Under the pieces are notes generated by a model, which saw only the letters and a list, made by a program, of their open reading frames with translations, made no database searches and had not been told where the DNA came from. A stretch of 64,000 nucleotides of DNA from Kitasatospora albolonga (lineage in GTDB: Bacteria > Actinomycetota > Actinomycetes > Streptomycetales > Streptomycetaceae). Within the stretch, counting starts at the first letter, position 1, and each line of letters opens with the position of its first letter. The translations under genes were made by a program, and so were the position numbers. Shown in pieces: positions 24,241 through 33,355 of the stretch. The DNA is taken from assembly GCA_002082585.1 (NCBI GenBank), contig CP020563.1, positions 4,396,001 to 4,460,000 of the forward strand, written 5' to 3'.

Positions 24241-25607
24241 GCGGCAGAAGAAGCGGAAGCAGAAGCAGCGGCGGAAGGTGCGGGGCCGGGGCGCGGGGCG
24301 CTCCGGCCCCGCCGCCGTATCCGCTCCGGGTCGCGGCCCAGCAGCAGCACCGCCACGTCGTCCGTCAGCTCGCCGCCGTTGAGCTCCCGCACCTCGGCGA
24401 CCGCCGCCTCCAGCAGCTCCTCGCCCGCCAGCCCCTGTTCCAGTCGGCTGTTGACCATCGCGACCATGCCGTCCTGGCCGAGCCGCTGACTGCTGCCCGG
24501 CCCGACGCGGCCCTCGATCAGCCCGTCCGTGTACATCATCAGGCTCCACTCCCCGCCCAGCTCGACCTGGCGGCGCGGCCACCGTGCGCGCGGCAGCAGC
24601 CCGAGCGCCGGGCCGCCGTCCTCGTACGGGAGCAGCCGGGCCGGGCGGCCGTGGCGGGCCAGCAGGGGTGCGGGGTGGCCCGCCAGGCAGAGCCCGGCGC
24701 GGCGGCCGTCGGGCGCGATGTCGACCGTGCAGAGCGTCGCGAAGATCTCCTCGCTCTGCCGTTCGTGCTCCAGCACCTGCTGGAGCGTGGAGAGCAGCTG
24801 GTCGCCGCAGAGCCCGGCCAGGGTCAGCGCCCGCCAGGCGATCCGCAGCTCGACCCCGAGCGCCGCCTCGTCCGGGCCATGCCCGCAGACGTCGCCGATC
24901 ATCGCGTGGACCGTGCCGTCCGGGGTGCGCACGGTGTCGTAGAAGTCGCCGCCGAGCAGGGCGCGGCTGCGGCCCGGCCGGTAGCGGGCGGCGAAGCTCA
25001 GGTCGGAGCCCTCCAGCAGCGGGGTCGGCAGGAGGCCGCGTTCCAGGCGGGCGTTCTCCTGGGCGCGCAGCCCGGACTCCGTCAGCTGGTGCTGGGCGAT
25101 GTCGGCGCGCTTCCGCTCGACGGCGTACCGGATGGCGCGGCTCAGCACCCGCGCGTCCAGCTCGCCGCGGAAGAGGTAGTCCTGTGCCCCGACCCGTACC
25201 GCCTCGGCCGCCAGCTCCGTGTCGTCCTGCGCGGTGAGCACGAGGACCGCGTGGAGCGGGGCGATGCGCAGGACGTGGGTGAGGACCGCCAGCTCCTCGG
25301 CCCGCTGCGGGGCGGGCTCCGGGCGGTGGTCCCCGCCGCCGGACGGGGAGGGGGCGCCCGTGCCCGCGGCCGGTACGGGCAGCGCGAGGTCCAGCAGGAT
25401 GCAGTCGACGTCGTCGGTGAGCAGCCGGTCCGCCTCGGTGAGATTCCGGGCGGTACGGATACGGACCCGGGTTCCGGCCGCTGCCGAGAGTTCGGGACCC
25501 GTGATGCTGCCCGCCGGGTCGTCCTCGATCACCAGCACGGTGAGGTCGGCGCCATGGTGGGGCTCCGCAGCGGGAACGTCACGTTGCTGCGGTACGGGTA
25601 CGGGCAT
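24213..25607 (-). CDS. Response-regulator receiver fused to PP2C (SpoIIE-type) phosphatase
   Basis: The 464-aa protein starts with a receiver domain (VLVIEDDPAG, phosphoacceptor in CILLDLALP), interrupted by a Pro/Gly/Ser insert of about 30 residues after the acceptor. The usual receiver lysine appears as Arg in GAQDYLFRG. A coiled-coil linker leads to a SpoIIE/PP2C domain with LLGGDFYDTV, MIGDVCGHGPDEA, AGHPAPLL and MMYTDGLIE. Such proteins dephosphorylate anti-anti-sigma factors or similar phosphoproteins. The ATG at 25607 is preferred over the longer frame because GGGAGGGAAGG lies upstream. The last 28 bp overlap the DUF2516 gene. Confidence 0.85.
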   Translation of the reverse strand: MPVPVPQQRDVPAAEPHHGADLTVLVIEDDPAGSITGPELSAAAGTRVRIRTARNLTEADRLLTDDVDCILLDLALPVPAAGTGAPSPSGGGDHRPEPAPQRAEELAVLTHVLRIAPLHAVLVLTAQDDTELAAEAVRVGAQDYLFRGELDARVLSRAIRYAVERKRADIAQHQLTESGLRAQENARLERGLLPTPLLEGSDLSFAARYRPGRSRALLGGDFYDTVRTPDGTVHAMIGDVCGHGPDEAALGVELRIAWRALTLAGLCGDQLLSTLQQVLEHERQSEEIFATLCTVDIAPDGRRAGLCLAGHPAPLLARHGRPARLLPYEDGGPALGLLPRARWPRRQVELGGEWSLMMYTDGLIEGRVGPGSSQRLGQDGMVAMVNSRLEQGLAGEELLEAAVAEVRELNGGELTDDVAVLLLGRDPERIRRRGRSAPRPGPAPSAAASASASSAAQRPPLYGP

Positions 25608-25897
25608 CGGTTCGGGTTTCCTTCCCTCCCCCCGAGGGCGCGGCGGGACGACGATCGACGCCCTGCCAGTCGGGGACGATAGCGGTCCGCGCCCGGGGAA
25701 CGGAATGGCACAGAGGGACCGGCCCCCGTCATATGCGCCGTCATAAGCCGCGTCCCGGCACGGATCAGGCGGGATGGGGCGCCGAGGGGGCGGGGGAGAG
25801 GCCATGACAAACATCACCCGCGTACGCCCGCGCCCGTACCCGCCGCGTGGCGCCGCTCACGTACGTCCGGTGGCCCTTCCCTCCGGGGGAGGAGGGC

Positions 25898-27034
25898 CTA
25901 CTTGTCGGGCCGGACCACGCCGAGGATCTTCATCGAGCCCGCGCCCGCCAGGGTGACGTTGCGGCCGGGGCGCGGGGAGTGGACGATCGAGCCGTCGCCG
26001 ACGTACATCCCGACGTGGCTGGCGTCGGCGTGGTAGATGATCAGGTCGCCGGGGCGCATGTCCTGGATGTCGATGCGCGGGAGCAGCCGCCACTGCTCCT
26101 GCGAGGTGCGCGGGATCGGGCGCCCCGCCGCCGCCCATGCCTTCGACGTCAGCCCCGAGCAGTCGTACGAACCGGGGCCGGTGGCCCCCCACACATACGG
26201 CTTGCCTATCTGCGCGGTCGCGAAGGCCACGGCGGCTCTGCCTGCCGGGGTCGCCCCGCCGCCGACGTTCTCGATGCCCTGGGCGGGCTGGGGCCGGGTG
26301 GCGAGCCAGGCGGACTGGGCCCGGCTCGCGGCCTCCCGCTCCAGCTGGCGGAGCCGGGCGCGCTCCTTCTTCTCCAGCTGCGATTCCAGCTTCTCCGCCG
26401 CGGCTATCTGCGCGTTGATCTTCTTCTTGGCCTTGGCCTGCTTGACCCGGTTCGTCTCCAGCTTCTGCCAGTGGGAGCTGGCGTCCTGGGTGTACGTCTC
26501 CAGGTCCTCCTGGGTCCGCTTCAGCTCGGCCAGGACCGTCTTGTTCGCCTGCTGGCTCTGCCGGACCTTGTTGATGCCGTCGAGGAAGAGCTGCGGGTCG
26601 TCGCTGAGGACCAGCTGCGCGCCGGGCGGCAGGCCGCCGTTGCGGTATTGCTCGCGCGCCTGGGCGCCGGCCCGGTCCTTCAGCTCGGCGATACGGGCCT
26701 GGCCGTCGACGATCGCCTTGGCCAGCTTCACGATCTCGCCGGACTGCTTCTTGGTCTGCTCCTGGGCGAGGTTGTACGCGTCCGTCGCCGCCCCGGCCTT
26801 CCGGTAGAGCGTCTCGATCTGCTCGCGGACCTTCTCCAGCTTCTGGTCCGACGCGGAGAGGGGCAGCGGCGAGGAGGGCGGCAGCGGGTACGCGGGAGAC
26901 AGCGGGGCCGAGGCGCCGGGAGCGGTCGGCGGCACGTCCGGGAGCGGCGCGGCCATCGCCTGGACCGGGACGGTCAGCAGCCCCAGCGCACAGACCAGCG
27001 TGATGGCGGCAGCGGCACAGCGGCGTCGGTTCAC
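25898..27034 (-). CDS. Secreted NlpC/P60 peptidoglycan hydrolase
   Basis: The 378-aa protein has a signal peptide (RRRCAAAAITLVCALGLL to AMAAP), a long coiled-coil region (about 65-245) with Lys/Glu/Gln heptads, and a C-terminal C40 peptidase domain. The catalytic Cys is in GSYDCSGL, the first His in ASHVGMYVG, and the third residue in IVHSPRPG. The layout matches RipA-like D,L-endopeptidases that cleave stem peptides during growth and septation. The GTG at 27034 follows GGAGGGGGAG; the longer frame would put residues ahead of the signal peptide. No c-di-AMP riboswitch, common on related genes, is seen. Confidence 0.9.
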   Translation of the reverse strand: MNRRRCAAAAITLVCALGLLTVPVQAMAAPLPDVPPTAPGASAPLSPAYPLPPSSPLPLSASDQKLEKVREQIETLYRKAGAATDAYNLAQEQTKKQSGEIVKLAKAIVDGQARIAELKDRAGAQAREQYRNGGLPPGAQLVLSDDPQLFLDGINKVRQSQQANKTVLAELKRTQEDLETYTQDASSHWQKLETNRVKQAKAKKKINAQIAAAEKLESQLEKKERARLRQLEREAASRAQSAWLATRPQPAQGIENVGGGATPAGRAAVAFATAQIGKPYVWGATGPGSYDCSGLTSKAWAAAGRPIPRTSQEQWRLLPRIDIQDMRPGDLIIYHADASHVGMYVGDGSIVHSPRPGRNVTLAGAGSMKILGVVRPDK

Positions 27035-27096
27035 GAGCTCCCCCTCCGGGCTGGTCCCCGGGCCGGTCTCCGGGTCGAAGCGCCAGATAGCGTACG

Positions 27097-27113
27097 ACTG
27101 ACTTACCGTCAGT
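27097..27113. promoter_or_regulatory. Inverted repeat upstream of the NlpC/P60 gene
   Basis: ACTGAC-TTACC-GTCAGT is a 6+5+6 perfect inverted repeat about 65 bp upstream of the GTG start, in the region expected for the promoter. It is a candidate repressor site. Confidence 0.5.
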
Positions 27114-27315
27114 AACATGCGGGCGACGTCGCGATCGTGCCACGTCGTCCCGTAAAGCAACAGAGGTACGCGGCACCTGACGCGTCACATGACGGACCCG
27201 CCGGGCCACTTGCCCCGCCCTCTCCCCACCCCGCAGGACGAACGGCGCACCTGCGGCGTTCCCCCGAAGAGCATACTTTCGCCCGAACGAGAGGCTCCGC
27301 TCGGTAGGTGTCTGC

Positions 27316-28101
27316 TCAGGGGCTGTTGGGCCGCAGGGCGTCCCACCCGACGGTGACCTCGCCCTGCCGCCACCGCCGTACGCCGTCCGCCACCGGCCAG
27401 TCGCCCGCCACCGCCCGCACCGCCGCGATCCACCGCTGCCGGGCGCCGAGCGACGCGTACGGGGAGGCCGCCGCCCAGGCCCGGTCGAAGTCGCGCAGGA
27501 AGGCGTGGACCGGCTCGCCCGGAACGTTGCGGTGGATCAGCGCCTTCGGCAGCCGCTCCGCGAGGTCGGAGGGGCGCTCCAGCGAACCGAGCCGGGTCGC
27601 GAAGGTCACCGTCCGCGGCCCCTCCGGCCCCAGCGCCACCCACACGTGCCGCCGCCCGATCTCGTCGCAGGTCCCCTCCACCAGGAGCCCGTCGGGGGCG
27701 AGCCGGGAACGGAGCCGCGCCCAGACCTCCGCGACCTGGTCCTCGTCGTACTGGCGCAGCACGTTCGCCGCCCGGATGAGCGTGGGCCGCACCGCCAGCG
27801 GGATCTCGAAGCCGCCGTGGACGAAGGTGAGCCCCTCGCGCTCGTACGGCTTCGCCGCCGCGACCCGCTCCGGGTCGATCTCGATGCCCGCCACGGCGGT
27901 GCGGGGCTCGGCGGTCCGCAGCCGGGCCAGCAGCTCGACGGCGGTCCAGGGGGCGGCCCCGTACCCGAGGTCGACGGCCACGGGGGTGTCGGCGCGGCGC
28001 AAGGCTGGGCCGTGCGCGGCGGCGATCCAGCGGTCCATGCGGCGCAGCCGGTTCGGGTTGGTGGTCCCGCGGGTGGCGGTGCCGATGGGGCGCTGACGCA
28101 T
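27316..28101 (-). CDS. Class I SAM-dependent methyltransferase-like protein
   Basis: The 261-aa protein has VAVDLGYGAAPWTAVELLAR as SAM motif I, AGIEIDPERVAAA ending strand 2, a VHGGFEIPL segment and LAPDGLLVEGTCDEIGRRH. The glycine pattern is slightly unusual (DLGYGAAPW instead of DxGxGxG). The N-terminus is Arg-rich (GTTNPNRLRRMDRWI). The ATG at 28101 lies 6 nt after TACGCT, suggesting a leaderless mRNA, and excludes the longer frame. From memory a similar gene sits next to mshA in S. coelicolor. The substrate is unknown. Confidence 0.75.
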   Translation of the reverse strand: MRQRPIGTATRGTTNPNRLRRMDRWIAAAHGPALRRADTPVAVDLGYGAAPWTAVELLARLRTAEPRTAVAGIEIDPERVAAAKPYEREGLTFVHGGFEIPLAVRPTLIRAANVLRQYDEDQVAEVWARLRSRLAPDGLLVEGTCDEIGRRHVWVALGPEGPRTVTFATRLGSLERPSDLAERLPKALIHRNVPGEPVHAFLRDFDRAWAAASPYASLGARQRWIAAVRAVAGDWPVADGVRRWRQGEVTVGWDALRPNSP

Positions 28102-28160
28102 GCGGTGAGCGTATGCGACGGGGGAGGAGCGGGTACGCGGGTGCCCACGGGCGGAAGTCG

Positions 28161-28245
28161 GACGGCAGCAGACAGGAAGCAAGGCGGCAAGCGGACCGGA
28201 AGCAGGACGGCGGCAGGCAGGAAGCCGGACGGCAAGCGGACCGGG
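28161..28245. repeat. Imperfect 40-bp direct repeat
   Basis: Copies at 28161-28200 and 28206-28245 (45-bp period) share GGCAAGCGGACCGG and most other positions. The 305-bp gap 28102-28406 otherwise holds only the divergent promoters of the methyltransferase and mshA genes. Confidence 0.7.
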
Positions 28246-28406
28246 GCCCGGGGCGCCCCCGTGCGCCCGCCTTCGTGCCTCCCCCGCGCCCCCGCCTCCG
28301 TAATGATTTGGCAAAGCGGAAATGAAAGGCGGGATTCCGCTGTTCTCGCCCTTCGGAGGGCCCCGCGCCCTTCCCCGGCATGCCCTGAGTGAGGAGGACC
28401 GACGAC

Positions 28407-29798
28407 GTGAGCCAGTACGTCTCCCGGCTCGGCTCCGCCCGGACCGGCCCGCGCCTCAGGTTCCCCGGCGGCTTCGCCGGAGCCCCCCGCAAGCCGCGGC
28501 GCATCGCGATGCTCTCCGTGCACACCTCCCCGCTGCACCAGCCCGGCACGGGCGACGCGGGCGGGATGAACGTCTACATCGTCGAGCTCGCCAAGCGCCT
28601 CGCCGCGATCGACATCGAGGTCGAGATCTTCACCCGGGCCACCACCGGATCGCTGCCCCCCGAGGTCGAGCTGGCTCCCGGCGTCCTGGTCCGGCACGTC
28701 GACGCCGGGCCGTACGAGGGGCTCGCCAAGGAGGACCTGCCCGCCCAGCTCTGCGCCTTCACCCACGGCGTGATGCAGGTCTGGGCCGGTCGCCGCCCCG
28801 GCTACTACGACCTCGTGCACTCCCACTACTGGCTCTCCGGCCAGGTCGGCTGGCTCGCCGCCCAGCGCTGGGGCGTCCCGCTCGTGCACGCCATGCACAC
28901 CATGGCCAAGGTCAAGAACGCCGCGCTCGCCGAGGGCGACACCCCCGAACCGGCCGCCCGGGTCATCGGCGAGACCCAGATCGTGAACGCCTCCGACCGG
29001 CTGATCGCCAACACCGCCGAGGAGGCCGACGAGCTGGTCCGCTTCTACGACGCCGACCCGGCGACCGTCGCCGTCGTCCACCCGGGCGTCAACCTGGACC
29101 GCTTCCGCCCCTTCCCCAAGGACTCCGACACGCTCCGTCCGGGGGAGGCCCGATCCGCCCGCGCCGCCGCCCGGGCCCGGCTCGGCCTGCCGCAGGACGC
29201 GCTGATCCCCCTCTTCGCGGGCCGCATCCAGCCGCTGAAGGCCCCGGACGTGCTGCTGCGCGCGGTGGCGGTGCTGCTGGACCGGGACCCGTCCCTGCGC
29301 TCCCGGATCGTGGTGCCGGTGGTCGGCGGGCCCAGCGGCAGCGGGCTGGCCAAGCCCGAGGGGCTCCAGAAGCTGGCCGCGCGCCTGGGCATCGCCGACG
29401 TCGTACGGTTCCACCCGCCGGTGGGCCAGGACCGGCTGGCGGACTGGTTCCGGGCCGCGTCGGTGCTGGTCATGCCGTCGTACAGCGAGTCCTTCGGCCT
29501 GGTCGCCATCGAGGCCCAGGCGGCCGGTACGCCGGTGGTCGCGGCGGCGGTGGGCGGGCTGCCGGTGGCGGTGCGGGACGGGGTCAGCGGCTTCCTCATA
29601 CCCGGGCACGAGCCGGAGGCGTACGCCCGCGCGCTGGAGCGGTTCGCGGACGCGCCGGAGCTGGTCGAGCGGATGGGCGCGGCGGCGGCGGCGCACGCGC
29701 AGTCCTTCGGCTGGGACACGGCGGCCTCGGGGACGGCCGACGTGTACACGGCCGCGCTGACCGACCACCGCCGCCGCGCGCTCACGCACCACGGCTGA
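28407..29798 (+). CDS. mshA: D-inositol-3-phosphate glycosyltransferase (mycothiol synthesis)
   Basis: MshA transfers GlcNAc from UDP-GlcNAc to 1L-myo-inositol-1-phosphate, the first step of mycothiol biosynthesis. The 463-aa GT4/GT-B protein shows [57 protein letters not shown] and the GT4 EX7E region [16 protein letters not shown]. The length equals the family norm. The GTG at 28407 (MSQYVSRLG) has GAGGAGG upstream; the in-frame GTG at 28389 overlaps that site. It leads the conserved mshA-ybjN-gpmA order. DinB-fold and detoxification enzymes elsewhere in the window could use mycothiol. Confidence 0.96.
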   Translation: MSQYVSRLGSARTGPRLRFPGGFAGAPRKPRRIAMLSVHTSPLHQPGTGDAGGMNVYIVELAKRLAAIDIEVEIFTRATTGSLPPEVELAPGVLVRHVDAGPYEGLAKEDLPAQLCAFTHGVMQVWAGRRPGYYDLVHSHYWLSGQVGWLAAQRWGVPLVHAMHTMAKVKNAALAEGDTPEPAARVIGETQIVNASDRLIANTAEEADELVRFYDADPATVAVVHPGVNLDRFRPFPKDSDTLRPGEARSARAAARARLGLPQDALIPLFAGRIQPLKAPDVLLRAVAVLLDRDPSLRSRIVVPVVGGPSGSGLAKPEGLQKLAARLGIADVVRFHPPVGQDRLADWFRAASVLVMPSYSESFGLVAIEAQAAGTPVVAAAVGGLPVAVRDGVSGFLIPGHEPEAYARALERFADAPELVERMGAAAAAHAQSFGWDTAASGTADVYTAALTDHRRRALTHHG

Positions 29799-29895
29799 GC
29801 CACGTCCGTACGTACGCACCGTCCGTACGCACCCTGTGCACCACGGCTGCTGAGCCCCTCCTGCCCGCCCGCCCCCGCTGACGTACGCTCGCTGC

Positions 29896-30408
29896 ATGGC
29901 TGACGTACCCGAGGAAACAGCAGCGGCCCAGGTCATCGAGGCGACGCTGAACGATGCCGGGCTCGCCTGGGAGAGTCCCGCGCCCGGCAACTACGTCGTG
30001 ACGCTGCCGGGCACGCGCAAGCTCTCGACGACCTGTTCGCTGATCGTCGGCAAGCACTCCCTCTCCCTCAACGCCTTCGTCGTCCGCCACCCGGACGAGA
30101 ACGACGCCGAGGTCCACCGCTGGCTCCTGGAGCGCAACCTCCGCCTCTTCGGGGTGAGTTACGCGATCGACTCCCTCGGCGACATCTACCTGGTCGGCAA
30201 GCTGCCGCTCTCCGTGGTCACCCCCGAGGAGCTGGACCGGCTGCTCGGCACGGTCCTGGAGGCGGCCGACGACTCGTTCAACACCCTCCTCGAACTGGGC
30301 TTCGCGAGCTCGATCCGCAAGGAGTACGCGTGGCGGGTGTCGCGCGGCGAGTCCACGCGCAACCTCGACGCGTTCAGCCACCTGATCGAGCGCTCGCCCG
30401 GCGGCTGA
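29896..30408 (+). CDS. YbjN domain-containing protein
   Basis: The 170-aa protein has the YbjN/type III secretion chaperone-like fold signature common in actinobacteria: VIEATLNDAGLAWE, YVVTLPGTRKLSTTCSLIVG, LLERNLRLFGVSYAIDSLGD and KLPLSVVTPEELDRLLGTVL. In E. coli YbjN affects motility and stress, but the actinobacterial role is unknown. The ATG follows TACGCT by 6 nt with no Shine-Dalgarno, so it is probably leaderless. Its place right after mshA is conserved. Confidence 0.85.
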   Translation: MADVPEETAAAQVIEATLNDAGLAWESPAPGNYVVTLPGTRKLSTTCSLIVGKHSLSLNAFVVRHPDENDAEVHRWLLERNLRLFGVSYAIDSLGDIYLVGKLPLSVVTPEELDRLLGTVLEAADDSFNTLLELGFASSIRKEYAWRVSRGESTRNLDAFSHLIERSPGG

Positions 30409-30637
30409 CCGGCAGGGCCAAGGAGCGGGCGGGCGGCGGGGGTTGTACGGCGGCTCCGCACAGTGCGTTCACAGGGTGATCACAGCCGAATCACGATCCG
30501 CCGAGAGGGCTCGCCGGGAAGAACATCGCTCAGAGGTTCGATCGTAAGGTGAGGATCACTGCGACGGCCCGTCCCAGACGGCCTCGGAGTGCCGCACGGG
30601 GGGAGGGGCGGTTGCTCCCGAACCGGAGAGAAGAACC

Positions 30638-31468
30638 ATGCGCGCCACTGCCGTACGCCGTACCGCCCTCGCCGCCTGCGCGGTGTCCCTGACCCTGCTC
30701 GTCACCGCCTGCGGCGGCTCGTCCGACACCGGCGCGGGGGCCGGGAAGAACGACAAGGCCGGTGCCGCCGACGCGAGCAGCCAGGCCCCGAAGGGCGATG
30801 CCGGGGCCGAGGCCGGTGGCAAGGCCCTCAGCGCCGCCGAGTTGGAGACCGCGTCGCTCAAGCAGGGTGACGTCGAGGGCCACAAGGTCACCAAGGCGGG
30901 CCCGGACGACGAGGTTCCGGCGGACGGCCTGAAGACCGACAAGGAAGCCTGCGTGCCGGTCGTCCACGCCATGTTCGGTGTGGCGGCGGACGGTTCGAAG
31001 GCCACCGCCAAGCGCAAGGTGGTCACCGAGCCGGTGAAGGGCGCCAAGAAGCCGGTCGAGGACATGTCGGAGGAAGGGGTCGAGGACGCCATGAAAGCGG
31101 CCTTCGACCTGACGTCCACCCTCGTTGCGCTGAACACGTACGACGGGGCGGCGGGCCCGGACGCGTACGCCGCCGTGAAGAAGGCCGCGGCGGAGTGCGC
31201 GGGCGGCTTCACCGTCACGATCGCGGGCGACCGGCAGAAGATCGTCTCGGTCACCGAGGAGAAGATCACCGGCGGCGACGAGGCGGCGGCCTGGACGGTC
31301 GTCCAGGAGCAGGACGGGGCGAAGTTCGCGTACAAGCTGGTGGCGCTCCGCAAGGCAAGCACCGTGGCGACGTTCTTCTCCTTCAACCTGACGGCGGGTG
31401 CGGACGGCGGTGCCAAGTTCACCCTGCCGACGGAGGTCGTGGCGGCGCAGGCGAAGAAGCTCGGCTGA
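30638..31468 (+). CDS. Putative lipoprotein
   Basis: The 276-aa protein has a lipoprotein signal: basic MRATAVRRT, hydrophobic core, and lipobox LVTAC with Cys25 followed by GGSSD. A low-complexity Gly/Ala/Lys/Asp spacer (26-65) precedes a folded domain with LSAAELETASLKQGDVEGHK and repeated alternating beta pattern to the end. No family is recognised. GAGAAGAACC is upstream of the ATG. It would be anchored on the outer face of the membrane. Confidence 0.8.
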   Translation: MRATAVRRTALAACAVSLTLLVTACGGSSDTGAGAGKNDKAGAADASSQAPKGDAGAEAGGKALSAAELETASLKQGDVEGHKVTKAGPDDEVPADGLKTDKEACVPVVHAMFGVAADGSKATAKRKVVTEPVKGAKKPVEDMSEEGVEDAMKAAFDLTSTLVALNTYDGAAGPDAYAAVKKAAAECAGGFTVTIAGDRQKIVSVTEEKITGGDEAAAWTVVQEQDGAKFAYKLVALRKASTVATFFSFNLTAGADGGAKFTLPTEVVAAQAKKLG

Positions 31469-31514
31469 CGGGCCCGACGCTCCGGCGTACGCCCCCTGCC
31501 CCGGCACTTCGGTG

Positions 31515-31757
31515 TCAGGGCAGGGGAACGAGCCGTACGACGGTGACGGTCAGCACGGACCGGGAGACGTAGTAGAGGACGATGGCCCCGGAGACGGTCG
31601 CCTCGCGCCGGTCCCGCTCGCTCTTGACGGCGGTCGAGGCGTGGCCGTACGGCTCCCTGCCCAGGGTGCGGGCCATCGCGTCCCGGAAGACCTGGCCGTC
31701 ACGCATCTTGGCCAGGGTGTCATCGGCGGGCGGCGCGTAGGAGATACGGAAGCTCAA
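31515..31757 (-). CDS. RelE/ParE-type toxin
   Basis: The 80-aa protein reads MSFRISYAPPADDTLAKMRD, with a C-terminal VSGAIVLYYVSRSVLTVTVV typical of the RelE beta-sheet core. The Arg and Lys residues in the middle (TAVKSERDRRE) and Arg75 could serve RNA binding. It overlaps the upstream antitoxin gene by 4 bp (ATGA-type), the standard toxin-antitoxin arrangement with antitoxin first. Endoribonuclease action on ribosome-bound mRNA is inferred from the family. Confidence 0.75.
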   Translation of the reverse strand: MSFRISYAPPADDTLAKMRDGQVFRDAMARTLGREPYGHASTAVKSERDRREATVSGAIVLYYVSRSVLTVTVVRLVPLP

Positions 31758-32002
31758 GCGACGCTCCGCCTCTCGGCCTCGTCCTGGGCCAGCCGGTCCA
31801 GGATCTGTTCGGCCTCCGGATCGGGAACGGCCTCCAGCATCCAGTGCCGCATGACGGCCTGGATCTCGTGGACCCCGGCCTCGTTGATGGCGAGGTCGAA
31901 CTCCTCGCGTCTCTCCTCGGGCAGCGCGGCCCGGATGTCCGGGATGCTGTTGGGCACCTCGACCTCGGTACCGCCGACGAAGGTCTTCAGAGACTCGCCC
32001 AT
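31754..32002 (-). CDS. Antitoxin of RelE-type pair
   Basis: The 82-aa acidic protein (MGESLKTFVGGTEVEVPNSI, then DPEAEQILDRLAQDEAE) precedes and overlaps the toxin gene by 4 bp. No classical RHH or HTH motif is obvious, so the DNA-binding part, if any, is divergent. The C-terminal acidic helix probably wraps the toxin. GGGGAGAG lies 5 nt before the ATG at 32002, which selects this start over the longer frame. Confidence 0.7.
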   Translation of the reverse strand: MGESLKTFVGGTEVEVPNSIPDIRAALPEERREEFDLAINEAGVHEIQAVMRHWMLEAVPDPEAEQILDRLAQDEAERRSVA

Positions 32003-32275
32003 GATCGCTCTCCCCGATCTCCTTGCCCTTGGTGCCGCCACCTCTGGCCGCTGATCCCGGTGCTGCCGGGCTTGCTTGGGGCCACCGTAGTGCGTGGGAC
32101 CCCCAGTTCGGCCCCTGCCCGCACGACCGGTGTACGACAGAAACGTGTTCGGACCGTGCGGTGGTGGGTTTCAGGCCGGGCGGAACGGTGCAGGTGCGGG
32201 CTCGGGCTCGGGTGCAGGCTCGGGCCGGGGTACGGGCTCGGGCCGGGCGAAGGGGAAGACGGGAGCGGGTGCGGG

Positions 32276-32689
32276 GTGGGGAGCCGGAAGCGGAGCGGGG
32301 AACTCACCGGTCCGGAGGCCGAGGCGGTGGAGCGCTACCGGGAGCTGCGGCGGCGCGGCCGTCCGAGCCCGCCGGCCCTGGACGGGCCGAGGATTCGGGC
32401 GAAGGTCGACCAGGGCTGGCAGGGGGCGCGCTTCCGCGCCTTCTTCCTCGGAGCGGGCATTCTGCTCTGTGCCGGGGGCGGGCTGATGATCGCGGCAGCC
32501 GTGGTGCTCACGGACCGGGGCGAATCCGTCCACGCCTCGCTCGGCGTCCGGGGCGCCGTCGTGGCGGGCTTCGGCGTCCTGGTCCTGATCGGCCATCCGG
32601 TCAAGGTCCTGCTGGCCCGGCGACGGTGGAAGCGCCTGCTCGCCACGGAGGGCGAGGGCAAGGGCAAGGACGGGAACGAGGAGAGCTGA
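32276..32689 (+). CDS. Small membrane protein of unknown function
   Basis: This frame encodes 137 aa from a GTG at 32276. GPEAEAVERYRELRRRGRPS at the N-terminus is cytoplasmic, then two membrane helices (FFLGAGILLCAGGGLMIAAA and VVAGFGVLVLIGHPVKVLL) separated by TDRGESVHASLGVRG, and a Lys/Glu-rich tail. GGGAG lies 10 nt before the start. A GTG at 32156 would add 40 Gly/Arg-rich residues across a GGGCTCGG-repeat region and seems less likely. No family is recognised. Confidence 0.6.
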   Translation: MGSRKRSGELTGPEAEAVERYRELRRRGRPSPPALDGPRIRAKVDQGWQGARFRAFFLGAGILLCAGGGLMIAAAVVLTDRGESVHASLGVRGAVVAGFGVLVLIGHPVKVLLARRRWKRLLATEGEGKGKDGNEES

Positions 32690-32694
32690 CGGTG

Positions 32695-32910
32695 TCAGGC
32701 GTCGAGGCCGGCGGCCTCGGTGGCGCGGCGCAGACGCTGCTGCCTGACCCGGTGGAGGAGCATGTTCACCGCGAAGTACGCAGCGGTCGCTCCGGCTGTC
32801 ACCCGGACCCAGAGCAGGGACACGGAGCTTGCCGCCGTCCAGGTACCGGCGACGATGACGATCCAGTCGAAGGCCGTGGGCTTCTCATGGAACATCTGCC
32901 ACTTGGCCAC
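32695..32910 (-). CDS. Small membrane protein, 71 aa
   Basis: The short protein MAKWQMFHEKPTAFDWIVIV has two hydrophobic helices (about 16-30 and 35-53) and an Arg-rich C-terminus (HRVRQQRLRRATEAAG). The GTG start has GGGGGGAC upstream. It is convergent with the preceding membrane-protein gene, 5 bp between stops. Function is unknown. Confidence 0.6.
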   Translation of the reverse strand: MAKWQMFHEKPTAFDWIVIVAGTWTAASSVSLLWVRVTAGATAAYFAVNMLLHRVRQQRLRRATEAAGLDA

Positions 32911-32989
32911 GGCGCGTCCCCCCAGTCATATGATCCGCGCCATTGTTCCATGAGGGCCGGAGCCCGGGAGGCCCGGGAAACCAGGAAGG

Positions 32990-33223
32990 TCAGGCGGGCC
33001 GAGGCACGATGCTCACGGCGCGGTAGCCGTACCCGTCCTGCCGGAAGCCCGGCGCCTCCCAGGTGAGATCGACCCGCTGCCCGGCCGTCAACGTACGGAA
33101 GCCGCTCGACTGGATGGCGGAGTAGTGGCCGAAGCAACCCCCCGGGGTCGCGGCGGAGTCGAGCACACCCCACCCCTCCTCGTCGTCCCACTCACGAACC
33201 GTCGCAGTCACCATGTCGGCCAT
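32990..33223 (-). CDS. Cold-shock-like OB-fold protein
   Basis: The 77-aa protein begins MADMVTATVREWDDEEGWGV, which fits a cold-shock domain: the Glu-Gly-Trp-Gly-Val strand replaces the usual Lys-Gly-Phe-Gly-Phe of RNP1, and CFGHYSAIQSSGFRTLTAGQ matches the RNP2/loop region. VDLTWEAPGFRQDGYGYRAV fits strands 4-5. Aromatic residues for nucleic-acid binding are partly kept. TACGGT lies 6 nt before the ATG at 33223 with no Shine-Dalgarno, so leaderless initiation is likely. Confidence 0.7.
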   Translation of the reverse strand: MADMVTATVREWDDEEGWGVLDSAATPGGCFGHYSAIQSSGFRTLTAGQRVDLTWEAPGFRQDGYGYRAVSIVPRPA

Positions 33224-33293
33224 GCCCGAACCGTACGGGCTCGCCTGCGGCGGAATCGAACAGTTTTCCGCCGCGTGAGCCCCCGGCACGAAC

Positions 33294-33332
33294 AAGCCCC
33301 CCACCAGCGGGCGAACCGCAGGTGAGGGGCTT
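33294..33332 (-). terminator. gpmA terminator
   Basis: AAGCCCC(C)(C)ACC at 33294-33305 pairs with GGTGAGGGGCTT at 33321-33332 with one mismatch. On the minus strand the hairpin starts 24 bp past the gpmA stop and is followed by a T-containing stretch. Confidence 0.65.
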
Positions 33333-33355
33333 CTTCGGATGCGCCGGTGGTGCGG

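Noticed and set aside
25898..27200. c-di-AMP riboswitch before the NlpC/P60 gene
   Set aside because: Related Streptomyces genes often have one, but I could not find its conserved blocks in the 27034-27315 leader.
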